64,000 nt of DNA from Bradyrhizobium sp. CCBAU 53351 (GTDB taxonomy: Bacteria; Pseudomonadota; Alphaproteobacteria; Rhizobiales; Xanthobacteraceae): NCBI RefSeq assembly GCF_015291745.1, contig NZ_CP030059.1:5421501-5485500 (forward strand), in the 5' to 3' direction. How positions within the stretch are numbered: the first letter of the stretch is position 1; each line of letters starts with the position of its first letter. The position numbers and the translations under genes were made by a program. The notes beneath the pieces were generated by a model. That model was not told the origin of the DNA, ran no database searches, and saw only the letters and a program-made list of their open reading frames with translations. Positions 23,049 through 33,778 of this stretch are shown here, piece by piece.

Positions 23049-25835
23049 TCAGGCCGCGCTGACAGAATCGAGCTCCGCCGCCAGCAGGAACTGCTTTTCG
23101 AACGCCCCAGCAGGCATCGGGCGTCCGAAGAAATAGCCCTGCCCTTCCTCACATCCCATGCTGACCAGGAAGTCGGCGGTTGCGCGGTCTTCGATGCCTT
23201 CAGCCACGACCGTGAGGCCGAGCTGCTTGCTGAGCCCGATGGTCGAGCCGACGATCGCGGCATCGTCGGAATTGGCGAGCAGGCCGAACACGAACGACCG
23301 GTCGATCTTGAGGCCGTCGAGCGGAAACTTCTTCAGATAGCTCAGGCTCGCATAACCGGTGCCGAAATCGTCGAACAGGACGCGGACACCCAATTGCTGG
23401 ATCCGCTTGAACATGTCGAGCACGCGACTTTCGTCATTGAGCAGAATGTCTTCGGTGACCTCGATCTCGAGCAATGACGGCGTCAGCCCCGTGGCCTCGA
23501 GCAATGCCTGAACCGAATGGGCGAGATCGCCGGAATGAAGCTGCGAGGGCGAGAGGTTGATCGCGACACGCACGCCGTTACCCGACAGCTCCCAGTCACG
23601 CGCCTGACGGCACGCGGTCACCATCACCCAGTTCGCGATCCGCTCCGAGAGTGCCGAGGTGTTGACCACTGGCATGAACTCTCCAGGAGAGACATAGCCG
23701 CGCACCGGATGCCGCCAACGGATGAGCGCTTCGGCGCCGACAAGGCTGCCGTCGATCAGGCGAACCTGGGGCTGGTAGAACAGCTCGAACTCACCGCGAT
23801 CCGCGGCGAGCGCCAGCTCGCTCTCCAGCGTCAGCCGGTTCTCCAGCTCCTGCCTGATCGCAGCCTCGAACAGCACATGGCCGCCCCGCCGCGTCGCCTT
23901 GGCACGGCTGAGCGCGAGATGGCCATTGCTCAGGAGATCGTCGGCCTTGTGTCCGCCTTCAGGATAGACGGCAACTCCGATGCTGATCCTGACGCGGTGC
24001 TGCCGCGTGCCCGTCGCAAGCGGCGTTTCGAACGCGTGTGCAATCCGCTCGGCGAACGCCGCGATCGGTTCACCAGCCTCCGCGCAATCGAGCGCGATGG
24101 CGAATTCGTCGCCGCCGAGCCGGGCAACGACCGCCTTGCCATCGACTTCGATCCGGAGACGCTCGGCGACGGCCCGCAACACGAGGTCACCGGCCGAATG
24201 CCCAAGCATGTCGTTGATTCGCTGGAAGCCGTCGAGCCCGATCACGAGCAAGGCAACCTCATGAGGCTCTCGCTCCGCATCCGCAATCATGCCGGCCAAT
24301 CCGGCATGCAGCGTGTTGCGGTTGGCAAGACCGGTCAGCGCGTCATATTCGGCGAAATATTTGACGCGTTCGGCCTCGCGCTTGCGGACCGAGATATCGC
24401 GCAGGATCGCACCGTATTGAAAGCCATCCGTTCCCTGCCAACCCGAGAAGCTCGCCTCGACGGGAAAGGTTTCACCAGACTTGCGCCGGCCCTCGAACTC
24501 GACGACGACCGCTCCGCCCGGAACGAGCAGCGCCTGGCGCGCGGCGTCGTGCATGGAGGGTCCCGTGTTGCCGTCCGCCGGCACGGCGCAAAGCGTTTCG
24601 AACGGGCGGCCGATCATCTCGGCCGGCGTGTAGCCAAAGATCGCGCTCGCGCCGGGATTCCAGACGGTGATCCGGTGATCCTCGTCGGTGCAGACGAGAC
24701 CGTCGCCGAGCGACATCGCGATGCGGTGAAAGCGGCTCTCGGCAATGCGGCCGAGCAGACCGCGGAAATCGATTTCGTCCAGCGCAATTGCAGTCAGGTA
24801 GGCGACGATCGCGATGTGGAACAGCGACGTGTCGATGACGAGGGGCCATCTCGCCTGGACGAGAACTGCGGCCGATCCCATGGCTGCCCCGGAAGCGACG
24901 AGCGCTGCAACGCGAATTCCCGGCCCGAAGCGGCGCCACGAATACATCATCAGCAGGGAGATCAATCCCAGCGCGATTATCATCCCGATATCGGACGTCC
25001 AGCGCAACATCCGGCCCTGCAGGATCGATTCCGCGGCCAGCGCCTGGAGCACCGGCCCCGAGACGATCTTGCCGTTGGGAACGCTGAAGCGGTCACCGAG
25101 CTCGAGCGCGGTGGCGCCGACGATGACCTTCTTGCCTTTCAGCTTATCGAGAGCCACGGGATCGCCGCGCAGCACGTCGACGTAAGAGATGGTTGGAATG
25201 GAGGCTGCACGGATGCTGAAATCGATCAGGAAGGGCGGCCGCCGGTTGGCATCCTGCCCGGCCAGCACGACGGCCATCGAGGGCATCAGGGTATCGCCGA
25301 TCTTCTCGCCGACCGGATAGCGGCGCACCAGTCCGTCGGATTCGACTGCGACGTTCACCATCGCGGGCCAGGACTGGTTGCTGAACGGCTTCAGGGGGCG
25401 ATTGACGTGGGCCGGGCCACCGTTCGGCGTCGGCTGCTTGAAGGACGGCAGAATGGTCGAGCCGCCGGCATCGCGAAGCGCCTTGACGAAAGCCTCGTCG
25501 GACGCCGGGTCCGATGGCGAACTGAAGTCGACATCGAAGGCGATGTCGCTCGCGCCCGCAGCTTCGAGCCGGCGCAGCAGGTCTGCGTGAAGCCGGCGCG
25601 GCCAGGGCCACACGCCGATCTGATCGATGGAGGGTGCGTCGATGGCGACCACCACGACCTTGCCGCTGGCCTCACGTGATTGCCAGGCGAACCGTAGATC
25701 GGTCAGCGCGTTGCGAAGCGCACCATGCCATCCCGTGGACAGCACGATCGCAAGCGCGATCATGACGAGAATATGCGGCCGATAGCGTTTCACCCGATCC
25801 ACCCCACGCCCCGCTTCTGCAGGTGCGCCCCTCAT
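23049..25835 (-). CDS. CHASE2-PAS-GGDEF-EAL cyclic-di-GMP signalling protein
   Basis: 928 residues. N-terminal TM (HILVMIALAIVLSTG), extracytoplasmic CHASE2 sensor about 45-280 (VVVVAIDAPSIDQIGVWPW; DIAFDVDFSSPSDPASDEAF), three TM segments about 283-355, PAS about 375-490 (LVCTDEDHRITVWNPGASAI), GGDEF about 505-660 with intact RLGGDEFAIAL and EAL about 680-915 with GAEALIRWR, LEIEVTEDI, LFDDFGTGYASLSYLKKF, LKIDRSFV, VAEGIED and GQGYFFGRPM. Both catalytic halves look intact, so it could make or degrade cyclic di-GMP in response to a periplasmic signal. It is encoded 16 bases after the FecR gene on the same strand, a common CHASE2-FecR pairing. Confidence 0.95.
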   Translation of the reverse strand: MRGAPAEAGRGVDRVKRYRPHILVMIALAIVLSTGWHGALRNALTDLRFAWQSREASGKVVVVAIDAPSIDQIGVWPWPRRLHADLLRRLEAAGASDIAFDVDFSSPSDPASDEAFVKALRDAGGSTILPSFKQPTPNGGPAHVNRPLKPFSNQSWPAMVNVAVESDGLVRRYPVGEKIGDTLMPSMAVVLAGQDANRRPPFLIDFSIRAASIPTISYVDVLRGDPVALDKLKGKKVIVGATALELGDRFSVPNGKIVSGPVLQALAAESILQGRMLRWTSDIGMIIALGLISLLMMYSWRRFGPGIRVAALVASGAAMGSAAVLVQARWPLVIDTSLFHIAIVAYLTAIALDEIDFRGLLGRIAESRFHRIAMSLGDGLVCTDEDHRITVWNPGASAIFGYTPAEMIGRPFETLCAVPADGNTGPSMHDAARQALLVPGGAVVVEFEGRRKSGETFPVEASFSGWQGTDGFQYGAILRDISVRKREAERVKYFAEYDALTGLANRNTLHAGLAGMIADAEREPHEVALLVIGLDGFQRINDMLGHSAGDLVLRAVAERLRIEVDGKAVVARLGGDEFAIALDCAEAGEPIAAFAERIAHAFETPLATGTRQHRVRISIGVAVYPEGGHKADDLLSNGHLALSRAKATRRGGHVLFEAAIRQELENRLTLESELALAADRGEFELFYQPQVRLIDGSLVGAEALIRWRHPVRGYVSPGEFMPVVNTSALSERIANWVMVTACRQARDWELSGNGVRVAINLSPSQLHSGDLAHSVQALLEATGLTPSLLEIEVTEDILLNDESRVLDMFKRIQQLGVRVLFDDFGTGYASLSYLKKFPLDGLKIDRSFVFGLLANSDDAAIVGSTIGLSKQLGLTVVAEGIEDRATADFLVSMGCEEGQGYFFGRPMPAGAFEKQFLLAAELDSVSAA

Positions 25836-25851
25836 CCCCTAGTAAATGTCC

Positions 25852-27159
<1,308 letters not shown>

Positions 27160-27289
27160 GACGATCCTCAGTCCGCGTTACAGCCAGGCGTGAGGGGTAT
27201 CCGAAATCACTCAAGATAGAATTAGCGGGAAGCGACCAGCCAAGCGGCCGGATTAACCAATCATTGACCATAAAAAACTATGAAAAATC

Positions 27290-29086
27290 ATGCGCCTAAT
27301 GATCCCTTACCGTCGCAGGGCAACATCTCCGTCGAACTACGGGGAAAGCTTCGCTGGGTGCATTGGAAAGCGGCATCTGGCCACCGCGCTGACCCTGTTG
27401 GTGCCAATCCTCGCCGGAGTTTCGCCGGCGTTGGCACAACAGGCGAACCAGCCTGGCTTCGATCCGCGCCAGCCCGAGAAATACTTTGAAAACCAAACCG
27501 AACGGGAAACGCTGAACCGCCCGCCGGTCAGCCTGCCGACGGTTGGCCAGCCCAACACCGGCGGCGATACCAGGCCGCAATTCGTCCTGCGCGGCGTGCA
27601 CGTCGGCGGTGCCCACGCCGTCTCCCACGATCGCATTGCCGCAGTCTATCAACCCTATCTCGGCAAGAACGTCTCGCAGGCGGATCTCGCCGGGATCGCC
27701 GGCGCGATCAGCGATCTCTACCGCGCCGACGGCTTCCATCTGAGCCGGGCGATCGTGCCGCCGCAGGACATTGCCGACGGCCGGGTCCGGATCCAGGTGA
27801 TCGAAGGTGCCATCGTGCAGGTCGAGCTGAAAGGCGACGGCGCCGACCAGTTCGGCGTCAGGCCGATGCTCGGGCCGGTTCTCGCCGAGCAGCCGTCGCG
27901 CCTCCCGACACTCGAGCGCCAGCTCTTCCTCATCAATGGCAGGCCGGGCGTTCGGATCACCGACAGCGCGCTGGAAGAGATCGGCAGCGGGTCCGGCCGC
28001 TTCCGTCTCACCGTCTATTTGAAGACCTGGCACGTCTTCTCCTCGTTCGGCCTGGACAATCTCGGATCGTCCTCTGTGGGCCCCTGGCAGACCTACGCCA
28101 CTGGCGCGTTCAACTCCTACCTCACGCCCGGAGACACGCTGGCCGTCAACCTGTCGACGATTGCCAACGATCCTCGCGAGCTCGGCTTTGCGCGGCTGTC
28201 CTATGACGCGCCTGTCGGCGTCGACGGCATACGCCTCGGCGCTTCCGCTCTGTACAGCGCGGTCCGACCGGGCGATGCCCGTCGCCTCGACAGCGACATC
28301 ACGACGACCGAGGCCTTCGAGCTGCGGGCCAGCATCATTCCGCTGCAATCACAATCTTCTACGCTCACGCTGACTGCGGCGACGACCTTCAGCAATGTGT
28401 CCGAGCACGACCTCTACGGCTCCTGGTACAACGACCACATCAGGACCGCGAGCCTGACCGCCGACTACAGACTGCAGGATCACTTCGGCGGCACCAATTT
28501 CGCGACGCTGACCTACCGCCAGGGCCTCGACGTCTTCGGTGCCTCGCATTTCGGCGACGATCTGCTGTCGCGCGACGGCGCCTCCTCGAACTTCTCGGTG
28601 CTGAACCTCTGGTTCACGCGCTACCAGACACTCAACGACGCCTGGTCGCTCAAGCTGGCGGCGGCGAGCCAGACGGCATCGCGGCCGCTGTTCACCTCGC
28701 AGCAATTCTATCTCGGCGGCGCGGCCTTCGGCCGGGGTTATGGCGCAGCCGAGATCAGCGGCGACAACGGCCTTGCCGGCTCGCTCGAACTGCGCTTCGA
28801 CCAGAAGCTCAATTTCCGCTACTGGACCGGCTATCAGCTCTATGCCTTTGGCGACGCCGGGGCCGTCTGGAACGACGGCTACCGTTTGAGCGACGGCCTG
28901 TCGCTGACATCGGCCGGAGCCGGTGTACGCTTCTTCCTGCCAGACGATTTCCAGGCCGATCTCGGCGTGGCCGTGCCGTTGAGCTATCGGGCGCCGGACA
29001 ACGAGCGCCGCAGCCCCCGCTTCCTGTTCACGCTGTCGAGCGCATTCCGGCTCTGCCCCGAACGCGGCAGGTCGGGCTGTCTCTAG
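27290..29086 (+). CDS. TpsB (ShlB/FhaC/HecB) family outer-membrane secretion protein
   Basis: 598 residues. Extended N-terminal region with a signal segment (LATALTLLVPILAGVSPALA). A POTRA-2-like domain spans about 95-180 (PQFVLRGVHVGGAHAVSHDR; LYRADGFHLSRAIVPPQDIA; RVRIQVIEGAIVQVELKGD). A 16-strand barrel follows with the RGY motif near GGAAFGRGYGAAEISGDNGL and a C-terminal strand. TpsB proteins secrete a large TpsA partner; no TpsA with a haemagglutinin domain is in the window. Start is ATG 27290 (or 27299) with no clear ribosome site; the leader before the signal segment is long. Divergent from the FecR gene, 130 bases between. Confidence 0.9.
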   Translation: MRLMIPYRRRATSPSNYGESFAGCIGKRHLATALTLLVPILAGVSPALAQQANQPGFDPRQPEKYFENQTERETLNRPPVSLPTVGQPNTGGDTRPQFVLRGVHVGGAHAVSHDRIAAVYQPYLGKNVSQADLAGIAGAISDLYRADGFHLSRAIVPPQDIADGRVRIQVIEGAIVQVELKGDGADQFGVRPMLGPVLAEQPSRLPTLERQLFLINGRPGVRITDSALEEIGSGSGRFRLTVYLKTWHVFSSFGLDNLGSSSVGPWQTYATGAFNSYLTPGDTLAVNLSTIANDPRELGFARLSYDAPVGVDGIRLGASALYSAVRPGDARRLDSDITTTEAFELRASIIPLQSQSSTLTLTAATTFSNVSEHDLYGSWYNDHIRTASLTADYRLQDHFGGTNFATLTYRQGLDVFGASHFGDDLLSRDGASSNFSVLNLWFTRYQTLNDAWSLKLAAASQTASRPLFTSQQFYLGGAAFGRGYGAAEISGDNGLAGSLELRFDQKLNFRYWTGYQLYAFGDAGAVWNDGYRLSDGLSLTSAGAGVRFFLPDDFQADLGVAVPLSYRAPDNERRSPRFLFTLSSAFRLCPERGRSGCL

Positions 29087-29239
29087 CCACCCGGTCGTTT
29101 GCGCACGTCGCCCCGGCATACGGCTAGTGCAGCCTTGCTCACAGAGTTGCCTAAATTTAATCCCGTAACCTGATCACGGTCGCTCGATCCGGGAGTTCCC
29201 AATGACCATGTTCAGCGGAACGTGATTTGAGACCAAGCC

Positions 29240-30070
29240 ATGAAGAAGGTGTTTGCAATCCTGGCGTTTCTCTGCGTCCTCGGCGTCGGGGAATATCTCC
29301 TGGTCAGCCGGTTCGCGATCCGCCATGAGACGTTGGCGCTGTTCGACGCCTCGCGGCAGCGGCCGATTTCGGTCGACCTGGCGGTACGGCGCGATTACGA
29401 GACCAAGGCCAATCTCGGCCTCTGGAAACTCCCGCTCGCCGTCATCAGTAACGGCAATACCGTCAAGGCCACCGAATATTCCTTTCTCGCCAATGTGCTT
29501 GCCGCGCGCGGCTATCTGGTCGCCAGCATCCAGCAGGACCTGCCCAGCGACCCGCCGCTGACGACCCATGTCGGCCAGCAATATGTCGGCCGGCGCGACG
29601 TCTATATCCGCTGCGAGGCCAACATTCTCTTCGTGCTGGATAAACTGAAGAGGCAGCAGGAGAACGTCGATTACGACCACATTACCCTCGTCGGCCACTC
29701 CAACGGCGGCGATGTCTCCATGTATGTCGCCCATCAGCACCCGGAGCTGGTGTCGAAAGTGATCACGCTCGACAATCTCAGGGTTCCTTTCGTGGTCAGT
29801 GACGGCATGAAGATCCTGTCGTTCCGGTCGAAGGACCCGCATTTCGTGACCGATCCAGGCGTGCTGCCGACGCCGGAGGAGGCCAAGGCGCGCGGCATCG
29901 ACATCGTCCACACCGGCGCGCAGCACACGGAAATGAGCGATCGTGGCCCGAACTCGGTCAAGGAGAAGATCCAGGAGACGCTCGACCGCTTCCTGCGCGA
30001 CAGCGCCAGCAGCGCGCTCGCGCCGGCCGATACGAAAAGCCCGATGATCATGAATCCGGGCGACTATTAG
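29240..30070 (+). CDS. Alpha/beta hydrolase, membrane-anchored or exported
   Basis: 276 residues. N-terminal hydrophobic segment (MKKVFAILAFLCVLGVGEYL), then an alpha/beta-hydrolase core: LAVISNGNTVKATEYSFLAN (oxyanion and cap strand), the nucleophile elbow LVGHSNGGDVSM (Ser of GHSNG) and a late His in HTGAQHTEMS, with Asp in LSFRSKDPHF. GxSxG and the His fit a serine hydrolase, and a PET/dienelactone-type or platelet-factor-like lipase is possible. Substrate unknown. It stands alone. Confidence 0.85.
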   Translation: MKKVFAILAFLCVLGVGEYLLVSRFAIRHETLALFDASRQRPISVDLAVRRDYETKANLGLWKLPLAVISNGNTVKATEYSFLANVLAARGYLVASIQQDLPSDPPLTTHVGQQYVGRRDVYIRCEANILFVLDKLKRQQENVDYDHITLVGHSNGGDVSMYVAHQHPELVSKVITLDNLRVPFVVSDGMKILSFRSKDPHFVTDPGVLPTPEEAKARGIDIVHTGAQHTEMSDRGPNSVKEKIQETLDRFLRDSASSALAPADTKSPMIMNPGDY

Positions 30071-30128
30071 CCGGGAACGCTTTGCGGCAGATCAAGGCGG
30101 CTCCGAGGCGGCGGGATAGAAGACCCCC

Positions 30129-30323
30129 ATGGCCTCGGAGAGACACGTGTCGCATTCTATCGAAAGTCTTGAGACGAAAGGCCTCGATGCAAGAAGCCTA
30201 GGCCTGCCCGCGGCGAGAATGCCGGCATTCGTACGGCATCTCTATCGCTCGGTCCGCAAGCTGCTGCGGTCGATCATCGCCCGCATTGATCTCTCACAAT
30301 TTCCGGGATCGTGCTGCGGATAG
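30129..30323 (+). CDS. Doubtful small basic ORF (64 aa)
   Basis: MASERHVSHSIESLETKGLD then ARSLGLPAARMPAFVRHLYR, SVRKLLRSIIARIDLSQF. It could be a short basic helical protein but lacks a ribosome site (AGACCCCC precedes) and domain features. Kept only because the stretch 30071-30360 otherwise has no gene. Confidence 0.22.
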   Translation: MASERHVSHSIESLETKGLDARSLGLPAARMPAFVRHLYRSVRKLLRSIIARIDLSQFPGSCCG

Positions 30324-30360
30324 GCACGGCGGACGCCAACGAATGCATGAAGGTTACCCT

Positions 30361-30678
30361 ATGCACCAGCATTTGAGACGAATCTGCCTGCTGCTTGCCG
30401 TAACCTCCAGCGTCGGCACATCGTCTGCGCTCGCAGCCGATGCCAATCACGGTGCCGACCTCGCCAAGCGCTGGTGCGCAAGCTGCCATGTCGTCGCGAA
30501 CGGCCAAACCCAGGCGAGCGCCGACGTCCCCTCCTTTGTCTCTGTCGCGCGCAAGGCAGACTTCAGCCCGGAGAGGCTTGCCTTCTTCCTGCTCGATCCG
30601 CACCCGAAGATGCCGAATTTCCCCTTGAGCCGCACCGAAGCGGGCGACATCGCGGCCTACATCGCATCGCTGCGCTAG
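30361..30678 (+). CDS. c-type cytochrome (class I)
   Basis: 105 residues from ATG 30361, with GAAGGTTACCCT before it. Signal peptide (MHQHLRRICLLLAVTSSVG...SALAA), haem site WCASCHV (CxxCH), distal Met in HPKMPNFPLSRTEAGDIAAY, C-terminal helix AAYIASLR. A small periplasmic single-haem electron carrier, similar to cytochrome c-552/c6-type modules. No oxidase or reductase is adjacent, so its partner is unknown. Confidence 0.9.
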   Translation: MHQHLRRICLLLAVTSSVGTSSALAADANHGADLAKRWCASCHVVANGQTQASADVPSFVSVARKADFSPERLAFFLLDPHPKMPNFPLSRTEAGDIAAYIASLR

Positions 30679-30854
30679 CACGACATCGGCCACACATAGA
30701 AATCCCTGCCGGAGGACCGACAGGGACCAGTAGAAGGGACGCCGGACGGCAAACAAGGCCATCCGTAGTCCGCATGGACCTGCCCCAGCATCGCAAATGC
30801 GGATCGCGGCCACGCAAGTCCAATTTGCGGGTACGCCGTGGACAGGCGCGATAA

Positions 30855-31196
30855 TCAGGACTTGCCCTTGCCCGGTTGCATGAGACTGCCGGTCATCTGG
30901 CGCATGTGATCTCCAGCACTGGTGAACTGGCTGCGCAGGAAATCGGATTGGATTCGCATCGCCTCCTGAAGGTCGGTGGCATGAACCAGCTTGCGCGCAT
31001 GCTCAAACGCCGACTTCATGTTCTGCTCGGTGAAAACCAGGGCCTGCTTCGACACCTCCGTCCCCGCGCCTGGAACGGACGACATCGACTTGGTGGCCGC
31101 TTCGAAAAACATGCCGAATGCTTTTTCCGCCTGGTCAATCGTCTTCTCGGCCAGGTCGCGCAGTTCGGCCGGAACTTCGAGCTTCGGTTCGATCAT
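30855..31196 (-). CDS. Phasin family protein
   Basis: 113 residues from ATG 31196 with the strong site GGGAGGAGTGCGACC. MIEPKLEVPAELRDLAEKTI, DQAEKAFGMFFEAATKSMSS, ALVFTEQNMKSAFEHARKLV, HATDLQEAMRIQSDFLRSQF, then GDHMRQMTGSL: the amphipathic coiled-coil phasin-2 layout (polyhydroxyalkanoate-granule coat protein). C-terminal basic GKGKS. PHA synthesis genes are not adjacent. Confident family assignment; granule role inferred. Confidence 0.9.
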   Translation of the reverse strand: MIEPKLEVPAELRDLAEKTIDQAEKAFGMFFEAATKSMSSVPGAGTEVSKQALVFTEQNMKSAFEHARKLVHATDLQEAMRIQSDFLRSQFTSAGDHMRQMTGSLMQPGKGKS

Positions 31197-31337
31197 GGTC
31201 GCACTCCTCCCGCTTTCCCTACTGAATACCACACTTGCTGGACCGCCTTCCAGCGGTCAGCCGCGGGGAAAACCTCGCCGGCGGTCCGGCTACGGCGGGA
31301 GGCGAAGAGACAGCATCAGGCCGGCGCGCGGCCGGGC

Positions 31338-31523
31338 TCAGGACAAGGGGTGTTCGGGAAGGGCTTCTTCGGTGGCGAGATCTTCGACCAGCTTGATGAC
31401 CTCGAAACGCTGTCGCGGCGCGAGCTTCAGGAACGCGCGGAGCAGGCGCAGACTTTCGACCGTGCCGCTTGTGGGCGCGCCGAGCTTGAGCTGCAATTCA
31501 GCCGCGAAACCGAGGTTCTTCAT
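31338..31523 (-). CDS. Small hypothetical protein (61 aa)
   Basis: Start ATG 31523 after AGGTGCGAG. MKNLGFAAELQLKLGAPTSG, TVESLRLLRAFLKLAPRQRF, EVIKLVEDLATEEALPEHPL. Helical, about 61 residues, matching the short rhizobial layout L-R-x-F-x-x-L-x-P-x-x-R-x-E-V-I-x-L-V-E. Function unknown. Confidence 0.65.
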   Translation of the reverse strand: MKNLGFAAELQLKLGAPTSGTVESLRLLRAFLKLAPRQRFEVIKLVEDLATEEALPEHPLS

Positions 31524-32164
31524 CTCGCACCTATGACAAGCATCGGCTTTCGCAATCCGCCCAAGAACCGAACGCCGCAACAAGACGCCACAACAGGACC
31601 TATGGCGACGAACTCTCGGCCGGGTGGCCCCGGCCGGCTGGCACGCTGAACGACATGTCCAACAACCGGCTCAACCATTTGGTTGCAACTATGCCAAGGA
31701 ACAACCCGTCCGGCAAGTCCAACAATGGGTGTAGTGATGCTTCGTCTGCATCGCACCACGGCAATTCCGGATAACAGGAATATCGACCGCCGTCACCCAC
31801 CTGCGTCAAGAAGCTGCATAAATCACGCATACTGCCCGGACCGCTGTCAATTGGCACAACGTTTCTGCTTGTTTCCGACATGAACGGACATTGGTTGCGC
31901 ATGACTTCTTCTGGAGCATACACGCATTTGTTGAGTCCGGCCCCGGCGGTTGTAACAGCGACGAAATCAAGATCGATCTCGCAAGCTGATCTCCAGCGTC
32001 CCGATCTGTGCGCGGTCGTCGCTCGTCGGCCCGGATATGTGCTGCCCATGAACCATTGTCCATGAGCGAGCGACCAAGCCGTTGCGACACGGCCACGCAG
32101 ACACCGGGCGCCATGGCTGAAGACTCTTCGATTCGGGCGCGCGTCAGCACCAAAGGACGACGGC
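31524..32164. other. Gene-poor stretch
   Basis: No reading frame on either strand has a ribosome site plus protein-like composition. Frames such as the minus-strand run from 32463 have random-looking residues. Composition is slightly more A/T-rich than the flanks. Probably decayed or intergenic DNA; no RNA gene is recognised. Confidence 0.5.
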
Positions 32165-32521
32165 ATGCTTTCTCGCTGCGATCTCATCAAGGGCGCCGCG
32201 GTCGCGCTTTTCACCCTCTCGATACAAGGCGCATGGGCCCAGGAGACCAAGATGAACCTGTTCAAGATCATCACCATCAAGGACGAAATCGTCGTCGGAT
32301 TATCGGCGGAGGAACTTAAGGGGCTCGGCGGCAATGATGCGAGCGCGGTTGCGCACGCGCTCGCGCAGAAGGGCGATCTCACGGTCTGGCAATACAACGT
32401 GCATCGCGGCCCGAACGGCGAATTGCAGCAGGCGCCGACCGCCAAGATCGGGCTTCTGGCCAACGCCTCGCTCCGCGTCGAACCGTACGCGACGCCTTAC
32501 CAGATCGTGCCGCATCCATAA
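32165..32521 (+). CDS. Exported hypothetical protein (118 aa)
   Basis: Signal peptide (LIKGAAVALFTLSIQGAWAQ) then MNLFKIITIKDEIVVGLSAE, a small helix (ELKGLGGNDASAVAHALAQK), DLTVWQYNVHRGPNGELQQA, PTAKIGLLANASLRVEPYAT. The mature domain of about 90 residues is a plausible strand-helix-strand unit. Periplasmic; function unknown. Confidence 0.7.
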   Translation: MLSRCDLIKGAAVALFTLSIQGAWAQETKMNLFKIITIKDEIVVGLSAEELKGLGGNDASAVAHALAQKGDLTVWQYNVHRGPNGELQQAPTAKIGLLANASLRVEPYATPYQIVPHP

Positions 32522-32567
32522 GCAGCCGACTGGCACGCCGGCAGCCGAGGCCGCCGGCGTGACGTCT

Positions 32568-33143
32568 TCAACTGCGCCGCTGCGCCCGTTGTGCCCCCGT
32601 TTCCGTCGCAAAGCCGTAGATCAGCGCCAGCCGGTCCAGACATTCGCGAAAACGCCGCGAAAAATAATCGTTCCAGCGCTGGGTTCGGACGGCGCGACGC
32701 GCGCCGATCTGGTCCATGGTCAGGCCCAGCACCAGCACGTCATGCACCAGCGCGGCGCCGTCGGTGCCGAGTTCGCGCTCGATCCGGTTCAACCGCAGCA
32801 CCGCTTGGCGCTGGCTGTCGGTGACAGGCTCGCGCGTACGCGCGCCATCGACATATTCCCTCGTCGGATCCACCGCCTGAGGCCCCCGCTCCGCCCGCTC
32901 CCAATCGTTCTGGAAGGCTCGCCCACCGCGGTATTGCGCTTCGTCGATCTGATGATGTGCGTGCAGCCGCCCCAAGGGATCACCACGGATCGACCGGATG
33001 GCCAGGATCTTCTCGCCGGAATCGAGCGCCAACGGATTGTCGACCTCGACCTCCGCCACTTCGGCGTTGAACGGGACATCACGGGATCGCCGGTCGTAGA
33101 TCTGAGCCAATTTGTAGGACTTGTTGCGTTGGGCACGCGCCAC
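32568..33143 (-). CDS. Conserved hypothetical protein (191 aa), DUF6456-like pattern
   Basis: Residues: MARAQRNKSYKLAQIYDRRS, VPFNAEVAEVEVDNPLALDS, GEKILAIRSIRGDPLGRLHA, YRGGRAFQNDWERAERGPQA, VDPTREYVDGARTREPVTDS, QRQAVLRLNRIERELGTDGA. The segment with AG(x)RFxxDWxRAxxxP and a helical tail ending LIYGFATET recalls DUF6456/phage-integrated-protein relatives; I hold this as a pattern match only. Soluble. Lies between the repressor/GcrA pair and the exported gene. Function unknown. Confidence 0.65.
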   Translation of the reverse strand: MARAQRNKSYKLAQIYDRRSRDVPFNAEVAEVEVDNPLALDSGEKILAIRSIRGDPLGRLHAHHQIDEAQYRGGRAFQNDWERAERGPQAVDPTREYVDGARTREPVTDSQRQAVLRLNRIERELGTDGAALVHDVLVLGLTMDQIGARRAVRTQRWNDYFSRRFRECLDRLALIYGFATETGAQRAQRRS

Positions 33144-33191
33144 TCGGATACTCCTTTGCGAAATTGACGACTGAACTGGGTGGCACGAAGG

Positions 33192-33722
33192 TCAGGCCGC
33201 AGAGACCAGCCTCAGCACGACGGGACCGGGGGCATGGGCGGACGCGGCACCAGAGCGACGCGTCAGGCGCGCATGCGGCGCGCAATAGCTGGAGCCCGGC
33301 CGGCAGGGATGACCGCAAAAGGCGATCTCCTCCCCGTCCTTGTCGCCGCCATAGGGATAGCGGCAGTCAACGGGCTCGAGTTCGACCAGCTGGATCAGGC
33401 GCGGCTGAACGCCGACGCAGCGCAACTTGATAGGCGCCGCCGGCTTCATTGCGGACTTCGGCGGCAAATTCAGGTTCGGCAACACCGCGCGGCGCGGCGA
33501 AACCGGAGCCTCACCCGGCAAATACGGCGCGACCGAAGGACTAGAAATCCATTCCGGTACGACGAGCCCCAGCCGCTTGGCGCGGCCGATCACCGCATTG
33601 CGTGTGTAAGCCGTTCCAAACCTTGCGTTAATCTGTCTGCCGATCTCCGCATAAGACATGCCCATGCGAATATAGTCGCGAAGCGCGCCGGAATGCTCCG
33701 ACGGCCAATGGCCCGGTTCCAT
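33192..33722 (-). CDS. GcrA-family cell-cycle regulator paralogue
   Basis: 176 residues. N-terminal helix-turn-helix region: LRDYIRMGMSYAEIGRQINA, followed by YTRNAVIGRAKRLGLV (TRNAVIG-x-x-x-RLGL is the GcrA signature). Linker, then a C-terminal module with CRYPYGGDKDGEEIAFCGHP and GSSYCAPHARLTRR, matching the GcrA CRW/YPxGD...FCG...YCxxHxxxA metal-free sigma-interaction region. Classical GcrA binds methylated DNA and sigma-70; this divergent copy is one of several paralogues in Bradyrhizobium. Divergent from the S24 repressor (33889) with operators in the gap, so it may share its control. Confidence 0.9.
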   Translation of the reverse strand: MEPGHWPSEHSGALRDYIRMGMSYAEIGRQINARFGTAYTRNAVIGRAKRLGLVVPEWISSPSVAPYLPGEAPVSPRRAVLPNLNLPPKSAMKPAAPIKLRCVGVQPRLIQLVELEPVDCRYPYGGDKDGEEIAFCGHPCRPGSSYCAPHARLTRRSGAASAHAPGPVVLRLVSAA

Positions 33723-33778
33723 ATTGCTGTCCTGTGATCAGCCTCCTCTCATCGAACGACCAGGAGGCGAAACACACA

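Noticed and set aside
23517..25679. 720-residue + strand frame
   Set aside because: Mirror of the CHASE2-GGDEF-EAL gene; repetitive Arg/Asp/Gly composition typical of antisense frames.
31600..32463. 287-residue minus-strand frame
   Set aside because: Overlaps the exported + strand gene and has no domain or ribosome site; judged non-coding.
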